NCBI GenBank assembly: GCA_021286765.1
Contig: JAJTBS010000006.1
Span: 62,001 to 126,000 of the forward strand
DNA length: 64,000 nt
Direction: 5' to 3'
Source: Holophagaceae bacterium
GTDB lineage: Bacteria > Acidobacteriota > Holophagae > Holophagales > Holophagaceae
A program made the position numbers and the translations under genes. Below the pieces are notes generated by a model that did not search any database, was not told where the DNA came from, and saw nothing but the letters and a program-made list of their open reading frames with translations. Positions 42,923-54,174 of the stretch are shown piece by piece. Within the stretch, counting starts at the first letter, position 1. Each line of letters opens with the position of its first letter.

Positions 42923-45900
42923 ATGACCGAGCGTAAGCAAAGCCACTGGATCACAGACATCGTGGACCCGGAAACCCGCACCTGGGAGGAGTTCTACCGG
43001 AACCGCTGGGCCCACGACAAGGTGGTGCGCAGCACCCACGGTGTGAATTGCACCGGAAGTTGCGGCTGGAACATCTACGTCAAGGAGGGCATCGTCACCT
43101 GGGAAATGCAGGTGGTGGATTACCCGCTTCTGGATGAGACCGTCCCGCCCTATGAACCACGAGGTTGCCAACGCGGCATCAGCTTCTCCTGGTACCTCTA
43201 CAGCCCCCTCCGGGTGAAGTTCCCCTACATGCGCGGGGCGCTGATGGACCTTTGGAACGAGGCCAAGGGCAAGGACCAGGATCCCGTCGCGGCCTGGGCC
43301 AGCATCCAGAACGATCCAGTCAAGCGCGCGCGCTACCAGCAAGCCCGGGGGAAGGGCGGCTTCCGCCGCGCCTCGTGGGAGCAGGTGAACGAGCTCATGG
43401 CTGCGGCCAATATCCACACCATCAAGACCCATGGCCCCGATCGCATTGCAGGCTTCAGTCCCATCCCCGCCATGTCCATGCTGAGTTATGCCGCGGGATC
43501 GCGCTTCATCCAGCTCATGGGCGGCACGAACCTCAGCTTCTACGATTGGTACTGTGACCTGCCGCCCAGCAGCCCGGAGATGTGGGGCGAGCAGACCGAC
43601 GTCCAGGAGAGTGCGGACTGGTACAACGCCAAGTTCCTTGCGGTCATGGGCAGCAACCTGAATATGACGCGCACACCTGACTGCCACTTCGCCGCCGAAT
43701 CCCGGCACAACGGCACCAAGATGGTGGTCTTCAGCCCTGACTTCAACCAGGTGGCCAAGTACGCCGACGAGTGGATGCCAGTGCATCAGGGCCAGGATGG
43801 TGCCTTCTGGATGGCCGTGAACCACGTGATCCTCACGGAATTCCACCACCAGAAGCAGGTGCCCTTCTTCCTCGACTATCAGAAGAAATACACCGACGGG
43901 CCATTCCTTGTGGAGTTGACGCCCATCGATGGCGGCTTCCGTCCTGGCCAGCTCTTGCGGGCGGGGCGGCTCGACAAGTACTCCGACGAAGAGCACGGTG
44001 AGTGGAAGTTCCTCATGTGGGATCAACCTACGGGTGCGCCCAAGATGCCCAAGGGGGCCATGGGCCAGCGCTGGAGCACCAAGCAGGGGGAATGGAACCT
44101 GCTGCTTCAGGACGGCAAGGACGACAGCTCCATCGATCCATCGCTTACTCTGCTGGGTCGTGAAACGGAGCAGGTCCAGTTCGACGACTTCGCCGATGGG
44201 AAAACGCTGTTCCGGGGTGTCCCCGTCCGGCACATCCGTCTGGCGGATGGGAGTTCAGTACCCGTGACCACGGTGTACGACCTCCTTATGGCTCAGTTTG
44301 GCGTTGATCGGGATCTGCCTGGGGCCTATCCCAAGGACTACGACGACGCCTCGGCAGTCTACACGCCAGCCTGGCAAGAGAAGCACACCGGCCTTTCCCG
44401 CGAGAACGTGCTGCGCTTTGCCCGGGAATGGGCCCACACCGCCGAGCTGACCAAGGGCAAGTGCACGGTCATCATCGGCGCCGGCATCAACCACTGGTAC
44501 CACAACAACCTGATCTACCGGGCCGCCCAGCACGCCCTCGTGTTCTGCGGCTGTATCGGCACCAACGGCGGTGGCCTGGCCCATTACGTCGGCCAGGAAA
44601 AACTGGCACCGGTGGCCTCCTGGAGCGCCATCGCTCTGGCCAAGGACTGGGTCTCCGTGAACCGGCTCCAGAATGCCCCGAGCTGGCACTACGTGAACAG
44701 CGACCAGTGGCGCTACGAGAAGGAATTCAAGGAATACAACAGGGTCCCGGATGGCAGTGAGCTGGTGGAGGGCCACTGCATGAACATGCAGACCCGCGCC
44801 GTGCGCAGTGGCTGGCTGCCCTACTTCCCCCAATACAACGAGAACCCCATGCAAGTCGTGGCCGATGCCCGCAAGGCGGGCGCCAAGGACAACGCAGCCA
44901 TCATCGCCAGCACCGTGGATCGCCTGAAGAAGAAGGATCTGCGGTTCTCCATCGAGGATCCGGATGCCGCCGAAAACTGGCCACGGGTCTGGTACATCTG
45001 GCGCGGCAATGCCATCGGCACCTCGGCCAAGGGCCACGAATTCTTCCTCAAGCACTACCTCGGGACCCACACCAATGCCATCGCCGACGAGGTGGCCGAA
45101 GGCACGCTGAAGGACGTCGTGTGGCGGCCCACGGTCACGGGAAAGATGGACCTGGTGGTGGACATCAACTTCCGCATGGACACCTCGGCCCTTTACAGTG
45201 ACATCGTGCTGCCCACGGCCACCTGGTACGAGAAGACGGATCTCAATTCCACGGACATGCATAGCTTCATCAATCCCCTGTCGGCGGCAGTTCCGCCCTG
45301 CTGGGAATCCAAGAGCGATTGGGACATCTTCAAGGGGATGGCGAAGACCGTCAGCGAACTGTCGGCCAAGCACCTGCCCAACCCCATCGAGGACATCGTC
45401 TCGAGCCCCCTGGCCCACGACAGCATTGGCGAGATCGCCCAGCCCCATATCCGGGACTGGATGGCCGGCGAATGCGAGGCCATTCCGGGCAAGTCCATGC
45501 CGAGTCTGGCCGTCATCACCCGCGATTACACCAAGCTTTACGATCAATTCATCTCCCTGGGGCCGAATGTCCGCGAACAGGGCCTGGGCGCTCATGGGGT
45601 GAAGTACCCCATCAAGGACATCTACGACCGCATGCTCGAAACCCACCCCACGGTGATGATCGAGGGTCAGAAACGCCCCAGCCTTGAAGAGGACATGGAG
45701 GCAGCCAACGTGCTGCTGCATCTCTCGCCCGAGACCAATGGTGAGCTGGCCTACCGGGCCTACGAGTTCATGGAAGGTCGCACGGGCCTGCCCTTGAAGG
45801 ATCTCGCCGAGCCTTATCGGGGCATCAAGTACACCTTCAAGGATCTGCTATCCCAGCCCCGTCGCGTGCTGAACAGCCCCTGCTGGTCTGGCCTTGTGGA

Positions 45901-46549
45901 TGAGAAGAGGCCCTACTCGGCCTTCACCTACAACGTGGAGCGCATGGTGCCCTGGCGGACGCTGACGGGTCGCCAGTCCTGCTACCTGGACCATGAAGGC
46001 TATCTCGCTTTTGGCGAACACCTGCCCACCTACAAGCCGACGCCTCCGGCCCAGGTGCTCGGGGATTTGCGCTGCTCCAAGCGCGAAGGCAAGACGCTGG
46101 CGCTGAACTACCTGACCCCCCATGGCAAGTGGCACATTCACTCGACGTACGGGGATACGGAACGCATGACCACGCTCTCGCGGGGTTGCGATCCCCTCTG
46201 GCTCAGCGAGGAGGATGCCGCTTCCGTGGGATTGAAGGACAACGATTGGGTGGAGGTCCACAACGACAACGGCGTGGTGGTCACGCGGGCCTGTGTCAGC
46301 GCCCGCATCCCCAAGGGCGCCTGCATCCAGTACCACGCGACGGAGCGCACCTATGGCGTACCCAAGAGTCCCATCCGGGGCATGAAGCGCGCGGGCATGA
46401 ACAACAGCCTCACCCGCATCCGCCTCAAGCCCAACCTCATGGTCGGCGGCTACGGACAGTTCAGCTACCACTTCAACTACTGGGGCCCCACCGGTGTGAA
46501 CCGCGAAACGGTGGTCTACGTCCGCAAGCTCGGCCAACTGGTCTGGTAG
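42923..46549 (+). CDS. narG: Respiratory nitrate reductase, alpha subunit
   Basis: A 1208-residue bis-MGD molybdenum subunit that reduces nitrate to nitrite. The FS0 [4Fe-4S] ligands are His39, Cys43, Cys47 and Cys82 ([12 protein letters not shown]). The Mo-ligand Asp lies in [20 protein letters not shown] near residue 210. The C-terminal MGD-binding stretch [20 protein letters not shown] is near residue 1074. No twin-arginine export signal is seen, so the enzyme faces the cytoplasm as in E. coli NarG, on which its length fits. It has a GAGGAG ribosome site. narH follows 11 bp later. Confidence 0.97.
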   Translation: MTERKQSHWITDIVDPETRTWEEFYRNRWAHDKVVRSTHGVNCTGSCGWNIYVKEGIVTWEMQVVDYPLLDETVPPYEPRGCQRGISFSWYLYSPLRVKFPYMRGALMDLWNEAKGKDQDPVAAWASIQNDPVKRARYQQARGKGGFRRASWEQVNELMAAANIHTIKTHGPDRIAGFSPIPAMSMLSYAAGSRFIQLMGGTNLSFYDWYCDLPPSSPEMWGEQTDVQESADWYNAKFLAVMGSNLNMTRTPDCHFAAESRHNGTKMVVFSPDFNQVAKYADEWMPVHQGQDGAFWMAVNHVILTEFHHQKQVPFFLDYQKKYTDGPFLVELTPIDGGFRPGQLLRAGRLDKYSDEEHGEWKFLMWDQPTGAPKMPKGAMGQRWSTKQGEWNLLLQDGKDDSSIDPSLTLLGRETEQVQFDDFADGKTLFRGVPVRHIRLADGSSVPVTTVYDLLMAQFGVDRDLPGAYPKDYDDASAVYTPAWQEKHTGLSRENVLRFAREWAHTAELTKGKCTVIIGAGINHWYHNNLIYRAAQHALVFCGCIGTNGGGLAHYVGQEKLAPVASWSAIALAKDWVSVNRLQNAPSWHYVNSDQWRYEKEFKEYNRVPDGSELVEGHCMNMQTRAVRSGWLPYFPQYNENPMQVVADARKAGAKDNAAIIASTVDRLKKKDLRFSIEDPDAAENWPRVWYIWRGNAIGTSAKGHEFFLKHYLGTHTNAIADEVAEGTLKDVVWRPTVTGKMDLVVDINFRMDTSALYSDIVLPTATWYEKTDLNSTDMHSFINPLSAAVPPCWESKSDWDIFKGMAKTVSELSAKHLPNPIEDIVSSPLAHDSIGEIAQPHIRDWMAGECEAIPGKSMPSLAVITRDYTKLYDQFISLGPNVREQGLGAHGVKYPIKDIYDRMLETHPTVMIEGQKRPSLEEDMEAANVLLHLSPETNGELAYRAYEFMEGRTGLPLKDLAEPYRGIKYTFKDLLSQPRRVLNSPCWSGLVDEKRPYSAFTYNVERMVPWRTLTGRQSCYLDHEGYLAFGEHLPTYKPTPPAQVLGDLRCSKREGKTLALNYLTPHGKWHIHSTYGDTERMTTLSRGCDPLWLSEEDAASVGLKDNDWVEVHNDNGVVVTRACVSARIPKGACIQYHATERTYGVPKSPIRGMKRAGMNNSLTRIRLKPNLMVGGYGQFSYHFNYWGPTGVNRETVVYVRKLGQLVW

Positions 46550-46560
46550 GAGGAACCCTC

Positions 46561-48057
46561 ATGGATATCCGCTCTCAAGTCGCCATGGTGTTCCACCTGG
46601 ACAAGTGCATCGGGTGCCACACCTGCTCCATCGCCTGCAAGAACGTGTGGACCGACCGCAAGGGCGCCGACTACATGTGGTGGAACAACGTCGAGACCAA
46701 GCCCGGCACCGGCTATCCCACCAAGTGGGAAGACCAGGGCGAGTACAAGGGCGGCTGGATCGTCAAGGATGGCAAGCTCGAACTGCGCCTCACCGGCAAG
46801 GGCAAGTTCCTCCAGAAGATCTTCTACCAGCCGGATCTGCCCACCATGGACGAGTACTACGAGCCATGGACCTACCGCTATGAGGATCTCTTCAACGGCC
46901 CCGAGCTGGATGACCAGCCCACGGCCATACCCATCAGCAAGGTCACCGGCGAGTACATCGATGTCGAGTCCGGCCCCAACTGGGACGACGATCTCGGCGG
47001 CTCCGCGCTCTATGCCCGCAATGATCCCAATCTGGCGGCCATGACCGAGGAACAGCGCCTGCAGCTCCTCAGCATCGAGACGCTGGTGATGTTCTACCTG
47101 CCGCGCATCTGCAACCACTGCGCGAATCCCGCCTGCGTGGCCGCCTGTCCCAGCGGCGCCATCTACAAGCGGGGCGAAGATGGCATCGTCCTCGTGAACC
47201 AGAACGTCTGCCGCGGCTGGCGCTACTGCGTATCCGCGTGCCCCTACAAGAAGGTCTTCTACAACTGGAGCACGGGAAAATCTGAGAAGTGCCTGCTCTG
47301 CTATCCCCGCGTGGAGACCGGCCAGGCCCCGGCCTGCTTCCATTCCTGCGTGGGTCGCATCCGTTACATGGGGGTGCTGCTCTACGACGCGGACAAGATC
47401 CAGGAAGCGGGGGTAAGGCCCGATGCCGAGTTGGTGGACGCCCACCGCGACATGCTGGCGGACCCCTTCGATCCTGCCGTGATCGAGTCCGCCCGGAAGA
47501 ATGGCGTCACCGAGCAGATCCTCAAGGCCGCGCAGAAGAGTCCCGTCTACAAGTTCGTCAAGGAGTGGGGACTGGCCCTGGCGCCCCACCCGGAATTCCG
47601 CACCTTCCCCAGCCTGTTCTACGTGCCCGCCCTCGGACCGGTCACGTATTCGGTGGAGAACGGCATCGCCCTGAACCCCACCTCAACGGACGAGATCTTC
47701 GCCCCGCTGGATCAGGCGCGGCTGCCCATGAGCTACTTGGCCAGCTTGTTCGGGGCCGGGCAGGAGGCGCCTGTGCGCTATGCCATGAAGAAGATGATGG
47801 CCATTCGCACTTGGAAGCGCGCGGTGACGGTGGGGGACGTAGAGATGCAGGTCGCCCTGGACGGTCTCCGCGAGGCTGATTGCACCACTGAGCAGGCCGA
47901 GGCCATCTACCGCTTGACGAGCCTCTGCAACTACGAAGACCGCTTTGTGATCCCACCCAGTCACCGCGAACAGGCGGTGGAAGTGCTCACCAATCCGCTT
48001 GAAAAGAAGGGTGCAGCGGGCTTCGGTTTCCGCGAGCAGCCCCAGAGGGGGTTCTGA
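46561..48057 (+). CDS. narH: Respiratory nitrate reductase, beta subunit
   Basis: A 498-residue Fe-S subunit passing electrons from NarI to NarG. The clusters are read from CIGCHTCSIAC (residues ~16-26), CNHCANPACVAACPSG (~184-199), CRGWRYCVSACPYKK (~218-232; the Trp in the second motif marks the [3Fe-4S] cluster) and CLLCYPRVETGQAPAC (~243-258). Length and motifs match NarH. The start is taken at 46561, the first codon of the conserved N terminus. narJ begins inside its stop (TGATG). Confidence 0.97.
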   Translation: MDIRSQVAMVFHLDKCIGCHTCSIACKNVWTDRKGADYMWWNNVETKPGTGYPTKWEDQGEYKGGWIVKDGKLELRLTGKGKFLQKIFYQPDLPTMDEYYEPWTYRYEDLFNGPELDDQPTAIPISKVTGEYIDVESGPNWDDDLGGSALYARNDPNLAAMTEEQRLQLLSIETLVMFYLPRICNHCANPACVAACPSGAIYKRGEDGIVLVNQNVCRGWRYCVSACPYKKVFYNWSTGKSEKCLLCYPRVETGQAPACFHSCVGRIRYMGVLLYDADKIQEAGVRPDAELVDAHRDMLADPFDPAVIESARKNGVTEQILKAAQKSPVYKFVKEWGLALAPHPEFRTFPSLFYVPALGPVTYSVENGIALNPTSTDEIFAPLDQARLPMSYLASLFGAGQEAPVRYAMKKMMAIRTWKRAVTVGDVEMQVALDGLREADCTTEQAEAIYRLTSLCNYEDRFVIPPSHREQAVEVLTNPLEKKGAAGFGFREQPQRGF

Positions 48058-48596
48058 TGCCATCCATGCGCGTTCCCACCCAGCTCATCCCCGGCATCGC
48101 GGTCTTGCTGCGCTACCCCGATGCCGATACTCCCAAACTGGCCGGGGCCCTGGCCGACGAGGCGATGAAGACCGGACATCCCTGCCAGGAGTTTCTGGAA
48201 GCCTTCGCGCTGGTGGCCAGTACCACGAGCCAGGAGGACATGGCCGAGCTCTATACCCGCAGCTTTGATCTGAATCCGGAATGTGTGCTGGAGATCGGCT
48301 GGCATCTCTTCGGGGAATCCTACAAGCGGGGTCAGTTCCTGGCCATGATGCGCCACCACCTGCGCGAGAACGAGATCGAGGTGGGCCAGGATCTGCCCGA
48401 CTACCTGCCGGCCCTACTGGATCTGACGATGAAGCTCGAAACCCAGGATGCCATCGACCTGGTGGATGACTGCATCCTGCCCGCCATGGAAAAGATCCAG
48501 TCGGCAATGAAAGATGGCGCCTATGCCCATCTGCTCCAGGCGCTGTTTCTCATCTTCACCGCCCACCGGATGCCCGCCGAGGTGAGCCATGCTTGA
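48057..48596 (+). CDS. narJ: Nitrate reductase assembly chaperone
   Basis: A 179-residue all-helical chaperone of the NarJ/TorD family that helps load the Mo cofactor into NarG. The motif SFDLNPECVLEIGWHLFGES near residue 63 is characteristic of NarJ. It starts inside the narH stop codon and overlaps narI by 8 bp, so the genes are translationally coupled. It is a little shorter than E. coli NarJ (~236), which lacks effect on the conserved core. Confidence 0.92.
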   Translation: MPSMRVPTQLIPGIAVLLRYPDADTPKLAGALADEAMKTGHPCQEFLEAFALVASTTSQEDMAELYTRSFDLNPECVLEIGWHLFGESYKRGQFLAMMRHHLRENEIEVGQDLPDYLPALLDLTMKLETQDAIDLVDDCILPAMEKIQSAMKDGAYAHLLQALFLIFTAHRMPAEVSHA

Positions 48597-49263
48597 TAAG
48601 TTCCTCTGGGTTGGCTTTCCCTATGTGGCGTTGGTTCTCGCCATCGTGGTGAGCATCCTCCGGTTCGTGTGGAAGCCCTTCAGCTATTCGAGCCTCTCCA
48701 GTCAGTTCCTGGAGAACAAGCAGCTCTTCTGGGGGTCGGGGCTCTGGCATTGGGGCATCGTCTGGGTGTTGACTGGGCATCTCGTGGCCTTTCTGATCCC
48801 TGGGCAGATCCTCGCCTGGAACTCCGCACCCTTCCGGCTCTACCTCCTCGAATTCACGGGGCTAACCGCCGCCTTGCTGGCCCTCGTGGGGATCGTGGCC
48901 CTGATGGTTCGCCGCCACACCAGCTCGCGCGTGAAGGTCGTCACCACCGCCATGGATTGGATCTTGCTCGGTTTTCTGCTCCTCCAAGTGACCACGGGCA
49001 TCGACACCGCCCTGCGCTACCGCTGGGGCAGTTCCTGGTATGCCTCCAATGCCGCGCCCTACCTCTGGAGCCTCCTGAGCCTGAGCCCCAGGCCCGAGCT
49101 CATCGTTCCTTTGCCTTGGTTGCCCAAGATCCACATCCTCAGCGGCTTTTCGGTGATCCTGTTGATCCCATTCACGCGGCTCGTGCACTTCCTGGTGGTG
49201 CCCATTTTCTATTACTGGCGTAAGCCCCAGGTGGTGATCTGGAACCGAAAGGGGCTCAGATGA
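48589..49263 (+). CDS. narI: Respiratory nitrate reductase, gamma subunit (cytochrome b)
   Basis: A 224-residue membrane protein with five helices that oxidises quinol and feeds NarH. The four heme-b ligands are found: His54 and His64 in the second helix (LWHWGIVWVLTGH) and His182 and His200 near the C terminus (PKIHILSGF, LVHFLVVP), as in E. coli NarI. The stop overlaps the ATG of the pentaheme cytochrome gene by 4 bp (ATGA at 49260), coupling nar to the alternative complex III genes. Confidence 0.96.
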   Translation: MLDKFLWVGFPYVALVLAIVVSILRFVWKPFSYSSLSSQFLENKQLFWGSGLWHWGIVWVLTGHLVAFLIPGQILAWNSAPFRLYLLEFTGLTAALLALVGIVALMVRRHTSSRVKVVTTAMDWILLGFLLLQVTTGIDTALRYRWGSSWYASNAAPYLWSLLSLSPRPELIVPLPWLPKIHILSGFSVILLIPFTRLVHFLVVPIFYYWRKPQVVIWNRKGLR

Positions 49264-49844
49264 GAGTCAGGACGGTCGCCCTAGGGGGCGCTGTGGCCTT
49301 CGGGGCCTCCCTGATGATCCTTGCCGTCAGCGTGGACACAAAGCTGCTGGGGGACAACTCCGGCTACAAGCCGGTCCAACCCATCGCCTATTCCCATGCC
49401 CTGCATGCGGGCGAGCTGAAGCTGGACTGTCTGTTCTGCCACACGGGCGCCGAGCAAAGCCGGCATGCGGGAATCCCCCCGGCGAGTACCTGCATGAAGT
49501 GCCATGAAACCATCCTGAACAAGGCGGGCACCAAGCCTGGCGTATCGGATCCGAGTCCTGAGATTGCCAAGCTGGCCAGGGCTGTGAAGGAAGGACGCCC
49601 GATCGAATGGGTGCGCATCCACCGGTTGCCCTCCCACGTGGATTTCCCGCACAGCCGGCACGTCAACGGTGGTGTGGCATGCCAGAACTGCCATGGCGAG
49701 ATCCAGGGCATGGAGCGCGTCGAGCAGGCCCTGGCCTTAACTATGGGCGAGTGCCTAACCTGCCACCGAACCGAGAACCAGAAGCTGCAACTGAACGGCA
49801 AAGCGCCTATGGCGCCCACCGACTGCAGCGCCTGTCATCACTGA
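49260..49844 (+). CDS. actA: Alternative complex III pentaheme cytochrome c, ActA
   Basis: A 194-residue c-type cytochrome with an N-terminal membrane anchor (~6-24). Five CxxCH motifs (CLFCH, CMKCH, CQNCH, CLTCH, CSACH) bind five hemes, as in ActA of alternative complex III. Further histidines (YSHALHAGE, FPHSRHVNGG) can serve as distal ligands. It would face the periplasm and gather electrons for exit to soluble cytochrome c. It starts inside the narI stop and lies 9 bp before actB. Confidence 0.92.
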   Translation: MRVRTVALGGAVAFGASLMILAVSVDTKLLGDNSGYKPVQPIAYSHALHAGELKLDCLFCHTGAEQSRHAGIPPASTCMKCHETILNKAGTKPGVSDPSPEIAKLARAVKEGRPIEWVRIHRLPSHVDFPHSRHVNGGVACQNCHGEIQGMERVEQALALTMGECLTCHRTENQKLQLNGKAPMAPTDCSACHH

Positions 49845-49853
49845 GGAGAAGCC

Positions 49854-52775
49854 ATGCACGTATGGAAGAGCCTCGGCGAACGGCGGGGACTCATCAAGAA
49901 AACCAAAGCGGAGTTCAGCGACGAACTTCCCGTGGGCGAGAGCGTGCGCCAGATCACCCGACGCGACTTCTTTCGGTTCTCCGGACTTGGTTTTGCGGCG
50001 GGTCTGGCCATCGGATGCAAGAGCAAGGTGGTCGAAAAGGCGATGCCCTACCTGAACGCCCAGGAAGGCCTCACGCCTGGCGTGGCACAGTGGTACGCCA
50101 CCACTTGCCAGGGCTGTTCGGCGGGCTGCGGCGTCCTGGCCCGCAGCCGCGACGGTCGCCCCGTGAAACTGGAAGGGAATCCCGACCATCCCCTGAATCG
50201 CGGCGGCCTATGCGCCATCGGCCAGGCCCAGACGCGCGGACTGTACGATCCTTCGCGTCTCAAGCAACCTCGCTTGCAGGGGCAGGACTGCGCCTGGCAG
50301 GCATTCGATGCTGATCTGGCCAAGCGGTTTGCGGAGATCAAGGGGAAGGGCGGGAAGCTCCGGATCCTGACTGGAACCCTACTCAGCCCCACGTTGAAAG
50401 CCACCATCCATGGCTTTCTCGGCGGATTCAAGGACGGCAAGCTGATCAGCTACGATGCCCTGAGCTGCGCCGCCATCTCTGCCGCCTATGAGCAGACGCA
50501 TGGGCTGAAGGTACTGCCGCACTACCGTCTCGAGGAAGCTGAGTTCATTCTCGGCATCGAGGCGGATTTCCTGGGGACTTGGATCAACCCTGCAGGCTTC
50601 ACCCGGGCCTACGCCAGTCGGCGCGGCCCTGACAATTCACGGCCCATGTCCAAGCATGTGCAAGCCGAAGCCTGCATGTCCCTGACGGGCAGCAACGCTG
50701 ATGAACGCCTCCGTCTCGCGCCTTCCGAGGTTGTTCCGTTCCTTGAAGCCCTGGCCTCGGCCCTGGGTTCTGGGAAGTCCGGCGGAGACTTGCGGAAAGA
50801 GCTCCGTACCAAGGCCAATGCTTTGGCTCACGAGCTGGGCGAGCACAGGGGTTCATCATTGGTGCTTTGCGGCGCCAATGACCTGTACGCGCAACTGCTC
50901 ACGGCTCGCATCAACCACCTGCTGGGCAACGAGGGCCACACGGTGGATCTGTCTCATCCAAGCCTCCAGAAGCAGGGTGATGACCCGGCTCTTGCGGGGC
51001 TCATCAAGGAGATGGGCGAGGGACAGATCGATGCGGTGATCGTGGTGGGTGCCAACCCGTCCTATGACCTCCCCGAGGAGTTCTCCAGTGCCTTCGCCAA
51101 GGTGCCTATCCGAATGAGTCTCTGTCTGACGGCGGATGAAACGGCGGTGACCTGCACCCATCTCGCACCCGATCATCACTGGCTGGAAACCTGGAGTGAC
51201 GCGGAACCGGTGGTTGGGACCATGAGCCTGGTTCAGCCCCTCACGAATCCCCTATTTCAAACCCGCGCGGCCCTGGAAAGTTTCCTGACCTGGGGTGGCC
51301 AATCTTCATCGGCCCTGGAGCATCTCCGAGAGCACTGGCGAAAGGAAGTCTTCTCCCGTCAGAAGGTCGTGGGGGATTTCGGCACCTTTTGGGATGGAGT
51401 GCTGCAGAAGGGAGCGGTCCAGCTTGAAGGGAGCCCGACCCCACCGGCTTATCGCGAGGACCTGAATGCCTCCCTCCGAGCGAGGAACGAGGCGAAACCA
51501 GGAACCTACGAGTTGCTGCTGATGGCCAAGGTGGGCATGGGGGATGGCCGACATGCGTTCAACCCATGGCTCCAGGAGTTGCCTGATCCCATCACCAAAA
51601 TGACCTGGGACAACTATGTGTCCGTGTCACCAGCCACAGCCAAAGGGCTGGGCCTGGAGCAGGGGGACCTGGCTGCTCTGCGGCCCCAAGGTCTATCTGA
51701 GTTGACGCTTCCCGTGGTGGTGCAGCCCGGCCAGGATGACCGCACCCTCGCCGTGGCTCTGGGCTATGGAAGAAAGGATGGCGGTCCTAAAGACTGGAAG
51801 ACTGTGGGCACGAATGTCTATCCCTGGCGCAGTCTGGCCACTGGGTTCCTGGCTGCGTCCTTAACTGGCCTGCAGGTCCGAAGGGTCGGTGGCCGGGCCG
51901 AACTGGCTGCCACCCAGGATCACCACAGCCTTGAAGGGCGTGAGCTGGTGCGCGAGATGGCCCTGGCGCCCTATCTGCGGGATCCGGCCTCGGCGCGGCC
52001 CCATGAACAACCGGGACCTTCCGTCTATGGGGAGCATCCTCACGGCAAGCATCGCTGGGCCATGGTCATCGACCTGAACAAATGCACCGGTTGTTCCGGC
52101 TGCGTCATTGGCTGCCAGGTTGAAAACAACATTCCCATCGTGGGCAAGGAAGAGGTCGCGAAGAAGCGGGAGATGCACTGGCTGCGCATCGACCGGTACT
52201 ACGAAGGCAGCGAGGCTGAACCCAAGGTGTTCCACCAACCCATGATGTGTCAGCAGTGCGACAACGCGCCCTGCGAGAACGTCTGCCCCGTGCTGGCCAC
52301 GGTCCACAGCGAAGAAGGCCTGAATCAGCAGGTCTACAACCGCTGCGTGGGCACACGCTACTGCGCTAACAACTGCCCCTACAAGGTCCGCCGCTTCAAC
52401 TGGTGGGAGTATCCCCACAACAGCGAGGTGGAGCGGCTGGCGCTCAATCCCGATGTGACGGTACGCAGCCGGGGCGTCATGGAGAAGTGCAGTTTCTGCG
52501 TGCAGCGCCTCATGACAGCCAAGATCCAGGCCAAGAATGAAGGCCGTGAACTGAAGGACGGGGAAGCCCAGCCGGCCTGCATGCAGAGCTGCCCGGCCCA
52601 GGCCATCGTCTTCGGCGACGTACAGGATCCGGATAGCCAGATCAGCCATGCCATGCGCGACCCAAAACGGTTCCTCGTGCTCGGGGAACTGGGTATCGGA
52701 CCCGCTGTGAGCTACCTCACAAAAATACGCAACGCGGACTCGACCGAAGCCAAGGGAGGCCACCATGGCGCCTGA
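49854..52775 (+). CDS. actB: Alternative complex III molybdoenzyme-like/Fe-S fusion subunit, ActB
   Basis: A 973-residue periplasmic subunit. Residues ~33-58 have a twin-arginine signal (ITRRDFFRF) and a lipobox-like AIGC55. Residues ~75-690 are a molybdopterin-oxidoreductase-like domain without a visible Mo ligand. Residues ~720-930 form a PsrB-like domain with four Fe-S motifs ([38 protein letters not shown]). Unlike the published picture for ActB, the first domain keeps a full cysteine set, Cys85, Cys88, Cys92 and Cys120 (CxxCxxxC-x27-C), enough for an extra [4Fe-4S] cluster. It overlaps actC by 11 bp. Confidence 0.9.
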   Translation: MHVWKSLGERRGLIKKTKAEFSDELPVGESVRQITRRDFFRFSGLGFAAGLAIGCKSKVVEKAMPYLNAQEGLTPGVAQWYATTCQGCSAGCGVLARSRDGRPVKLEGNPDHPLNRGGLCAIGQAQTRGLYDPSRLKQPRLQGQDCAWQAFDADLAKRFAEIKGKGGKLRILTGTLLSPTLKATIHGFLGGFKDGKLISYDALSCAAISAAYEQTHGLKVLPHYRLEEAEFILGIEADFLGTWINPAGFTRAYASRRGPDNSRPMSKHVQAEACMSLTGSNADERLRLAPSEVVPFLEALASALGSGKSGGDLRKELRTKANALAHELGEHRGSSLVLCGANDLYAQLLTARINHLLGNEGHTVDLSHPSLQKQGDDPALAGLIKEMGEGQIDAVIVVGANPSYDLPEEFSSAFAKVPIRMSLCLTADETAVTCTHLAPDHHWLETWSDAEPVVGTMSLVQPLTNPLFQTRAALESFLTWGGQSSSALEHLREHWRKEVFSRQKVVGDFGTFWDGVLQKGAVQLEGSPTPPAYREDLNASLRARNEAKPGTYELLLMAKVGMGDGRHAFNPWLQELPDPITKMTWDNYVSVSPATAKGLGLEQGDLAALRPQGLSELTLPVVVQPGQDDRTLAVALGYGRKDGGPKDWKTVGTNVYPWRSLATGFLAASLTGLQVRRVGGRAELAATQDHHSLEGRELVREMALAPYLRDPASARPHEQPGPSVYGEHPHGKHRWAMVIDLNKCTGCSGCVIGCQVENNIPIVGKEEVAKKREMHWLRIDRYYEGSEAEPKVFHQPMMCQQCDNAPCENVCPVLATVHSEEGLNQQVYNRCVGTRYCANNCPYKVRRFNWWEYPHNSEVERLALNPDVTVRSRGVMEKCSFCVQRLMTAKIQAKNEGRELKDGEAQPACMQSCPAQAIVFGDVQDPDSQISHAMRDPKRFLVLGELGIGPAVSYLTKIRNADSTEAKGGHHGA

Positions 52776-54174
52776 AGACCACACCTCCGCCTTGCCCGCC
52801 ACTCTCCTGATCGAGGATGAACAGGAGCGTGGCTACGGTCATGTCCTGCCCCTCATCGACGGGAACAAGACCTATTCCCAAGTCACTGAGGAAGTCTTCA
52901 GCACCACGGAGCGCATGCCCCCCCTCAAGTGGTGGCTGGCTCTCTCGGTGTCCTTGTCACTGCTTCTGCTGGGGGCCTGGGCCGTGACCCAGACCGTGAC
53001 CCGGGGCATCGGCACCTGGGGCCTCAACCGCACTGTGGGCTGGGCCTTCGACATCACCAATTTCGTCTTCTGGGTGGGCATCGGGCACGCCGGGACGTTG
53101 ATCTCCGCCATCCTCTTCTTGTTCCGGCAAAGGTGGCGCACCAGCATCAACCGAGCAGCGGAAGCCATGACCATCTTTGCGGTCATGTGTGCCGGCACTT
53201 TCCCGATCATCCACATGGGCCGACCCTGGCTGGCTTTCTGGGCCACGCCCTATCCGAATACCCGGGGCCCGCTTTGGGTGAACTTCAAGAGTCCGTTGCT
53301 GTGGGATGTCTTTGCCATCAGCACTTACTTCATCATCTCACTCACTTTTTGGTATCTGGGTATGGTCCCTGACCTGGCCACCATGCGGGACCGGGCCAAG
53401 ACCAAGGTCCGCAAAGCCATTTTCAGTATCTTCTCCCTGGGTTGGAATGGATCCAACCGGACCTGGAGCCGCTACGAGACGGTCTACATGTTGCTGGCGG
53501 GTCTCAGCACGCCGCTTGTAATCTCGGTGCACACCATCGTGTCCATGGACTTTGCTACCTCCGTGATTCCCGGCTGGCATGCGACGATCTTCCCGCCCTA
53601 CTTCGTGGCTGGGGCCGTCTTCAGCGGCTTCGCCATGGTGCTCACGCTCATGATCATCGCCCGGAAGGTGATGGACCTGGAGGAGTACATAACGGTGCGG
53701 CACCTGGAAGCCATGACCAAAGTGATCATCGCCACTGGGATGATCGTGGGCATGGCCTATGGCACCGAGTTCTTCATGGCCTGGTACAGCGGCAACAACT
53801 TCGAGCGCTACGTATTCATCAACCGTGCCCTTGGCCCTTTCAAATGGGCCTACTGGTCCATGGTGAGCTGCAATGTGATCATTCCCCAGCTCTTCTGGAT
53901 CCGGAAGGTGCGCACGACGCCCTGGATGATTTTCATCCTGTCCATCTTCGTGAACATTGGCATGTGGTTCGAGCGCTTCGTCATCATCGTGACGAGCCTC
54001 CACCGCGACTACCTCCCTTCCTCTTGGGCCATGTACACACCCACCTTCGTGGAAGTGGCCATCTTCCTGGGCAGCTTCGGGCTCTTCTTCACCTGCTTCC
54101 TGATCTTCACCCGGTTGCTGCCCATGATTGCGGCCAGCGAAGTGAAAGGAGTGCTGAAGCATGAGGAGCACTGA
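52765..54174 (+). CDS. actC: Alternative complex III membrane subunit ActC (NrfD-like)
   Basis: A 469-residue NrfD/PsrC-family membrane protein with about ten helices, the quinol-binding subunit paired with ActB. Stretches such as [20 protein letters not shown] near residue 95 and [13 protein letters not shown] near residue 154 match ActC. The order within the operon and the overlap with actB and actDE support the call. Confidence 0.93.
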   Translation: MAPEDHTSALPATLLIEDEQERGYGHVLPLIDGNKTYSQVTEEVFSTTERMPPLKWWLALSVSLSLLLLGAWAVTQTVTRGIGTWGLNRTVGWAFDITNFVFWVGIGHAGTLISAILFLFRQRWRTSINRAAEAMTIFAVMCAGTFPIIHMGRPWLAFWATPYPNTRGPLWVNFKSPLLWDVFAISTYFIISLTFWYLGMVPDLATMRDRAKTKVRKAIFSIFSLGWNGSNRTWSRYETVYMLLAGLSTPLVISVHTIVSMDFATSVIPGWHATIFPPYFVAGAVFSGFAMVLTLMIIARKVMDLEEYITVRHLEAMTKVIIATGMIVGMAYGTEFFMAWYSGNNFERYVFINRALGPFKWAYWSMVSCNVIIPQLFWIRKVRTTPWMIFILSIFVNIGMWFERFVIIVTSLHRDYLPSSWAMYTPTFVEVAIFLGSFGLFFTCFLIFTRLLPMIAASEVKGVLKHEEH

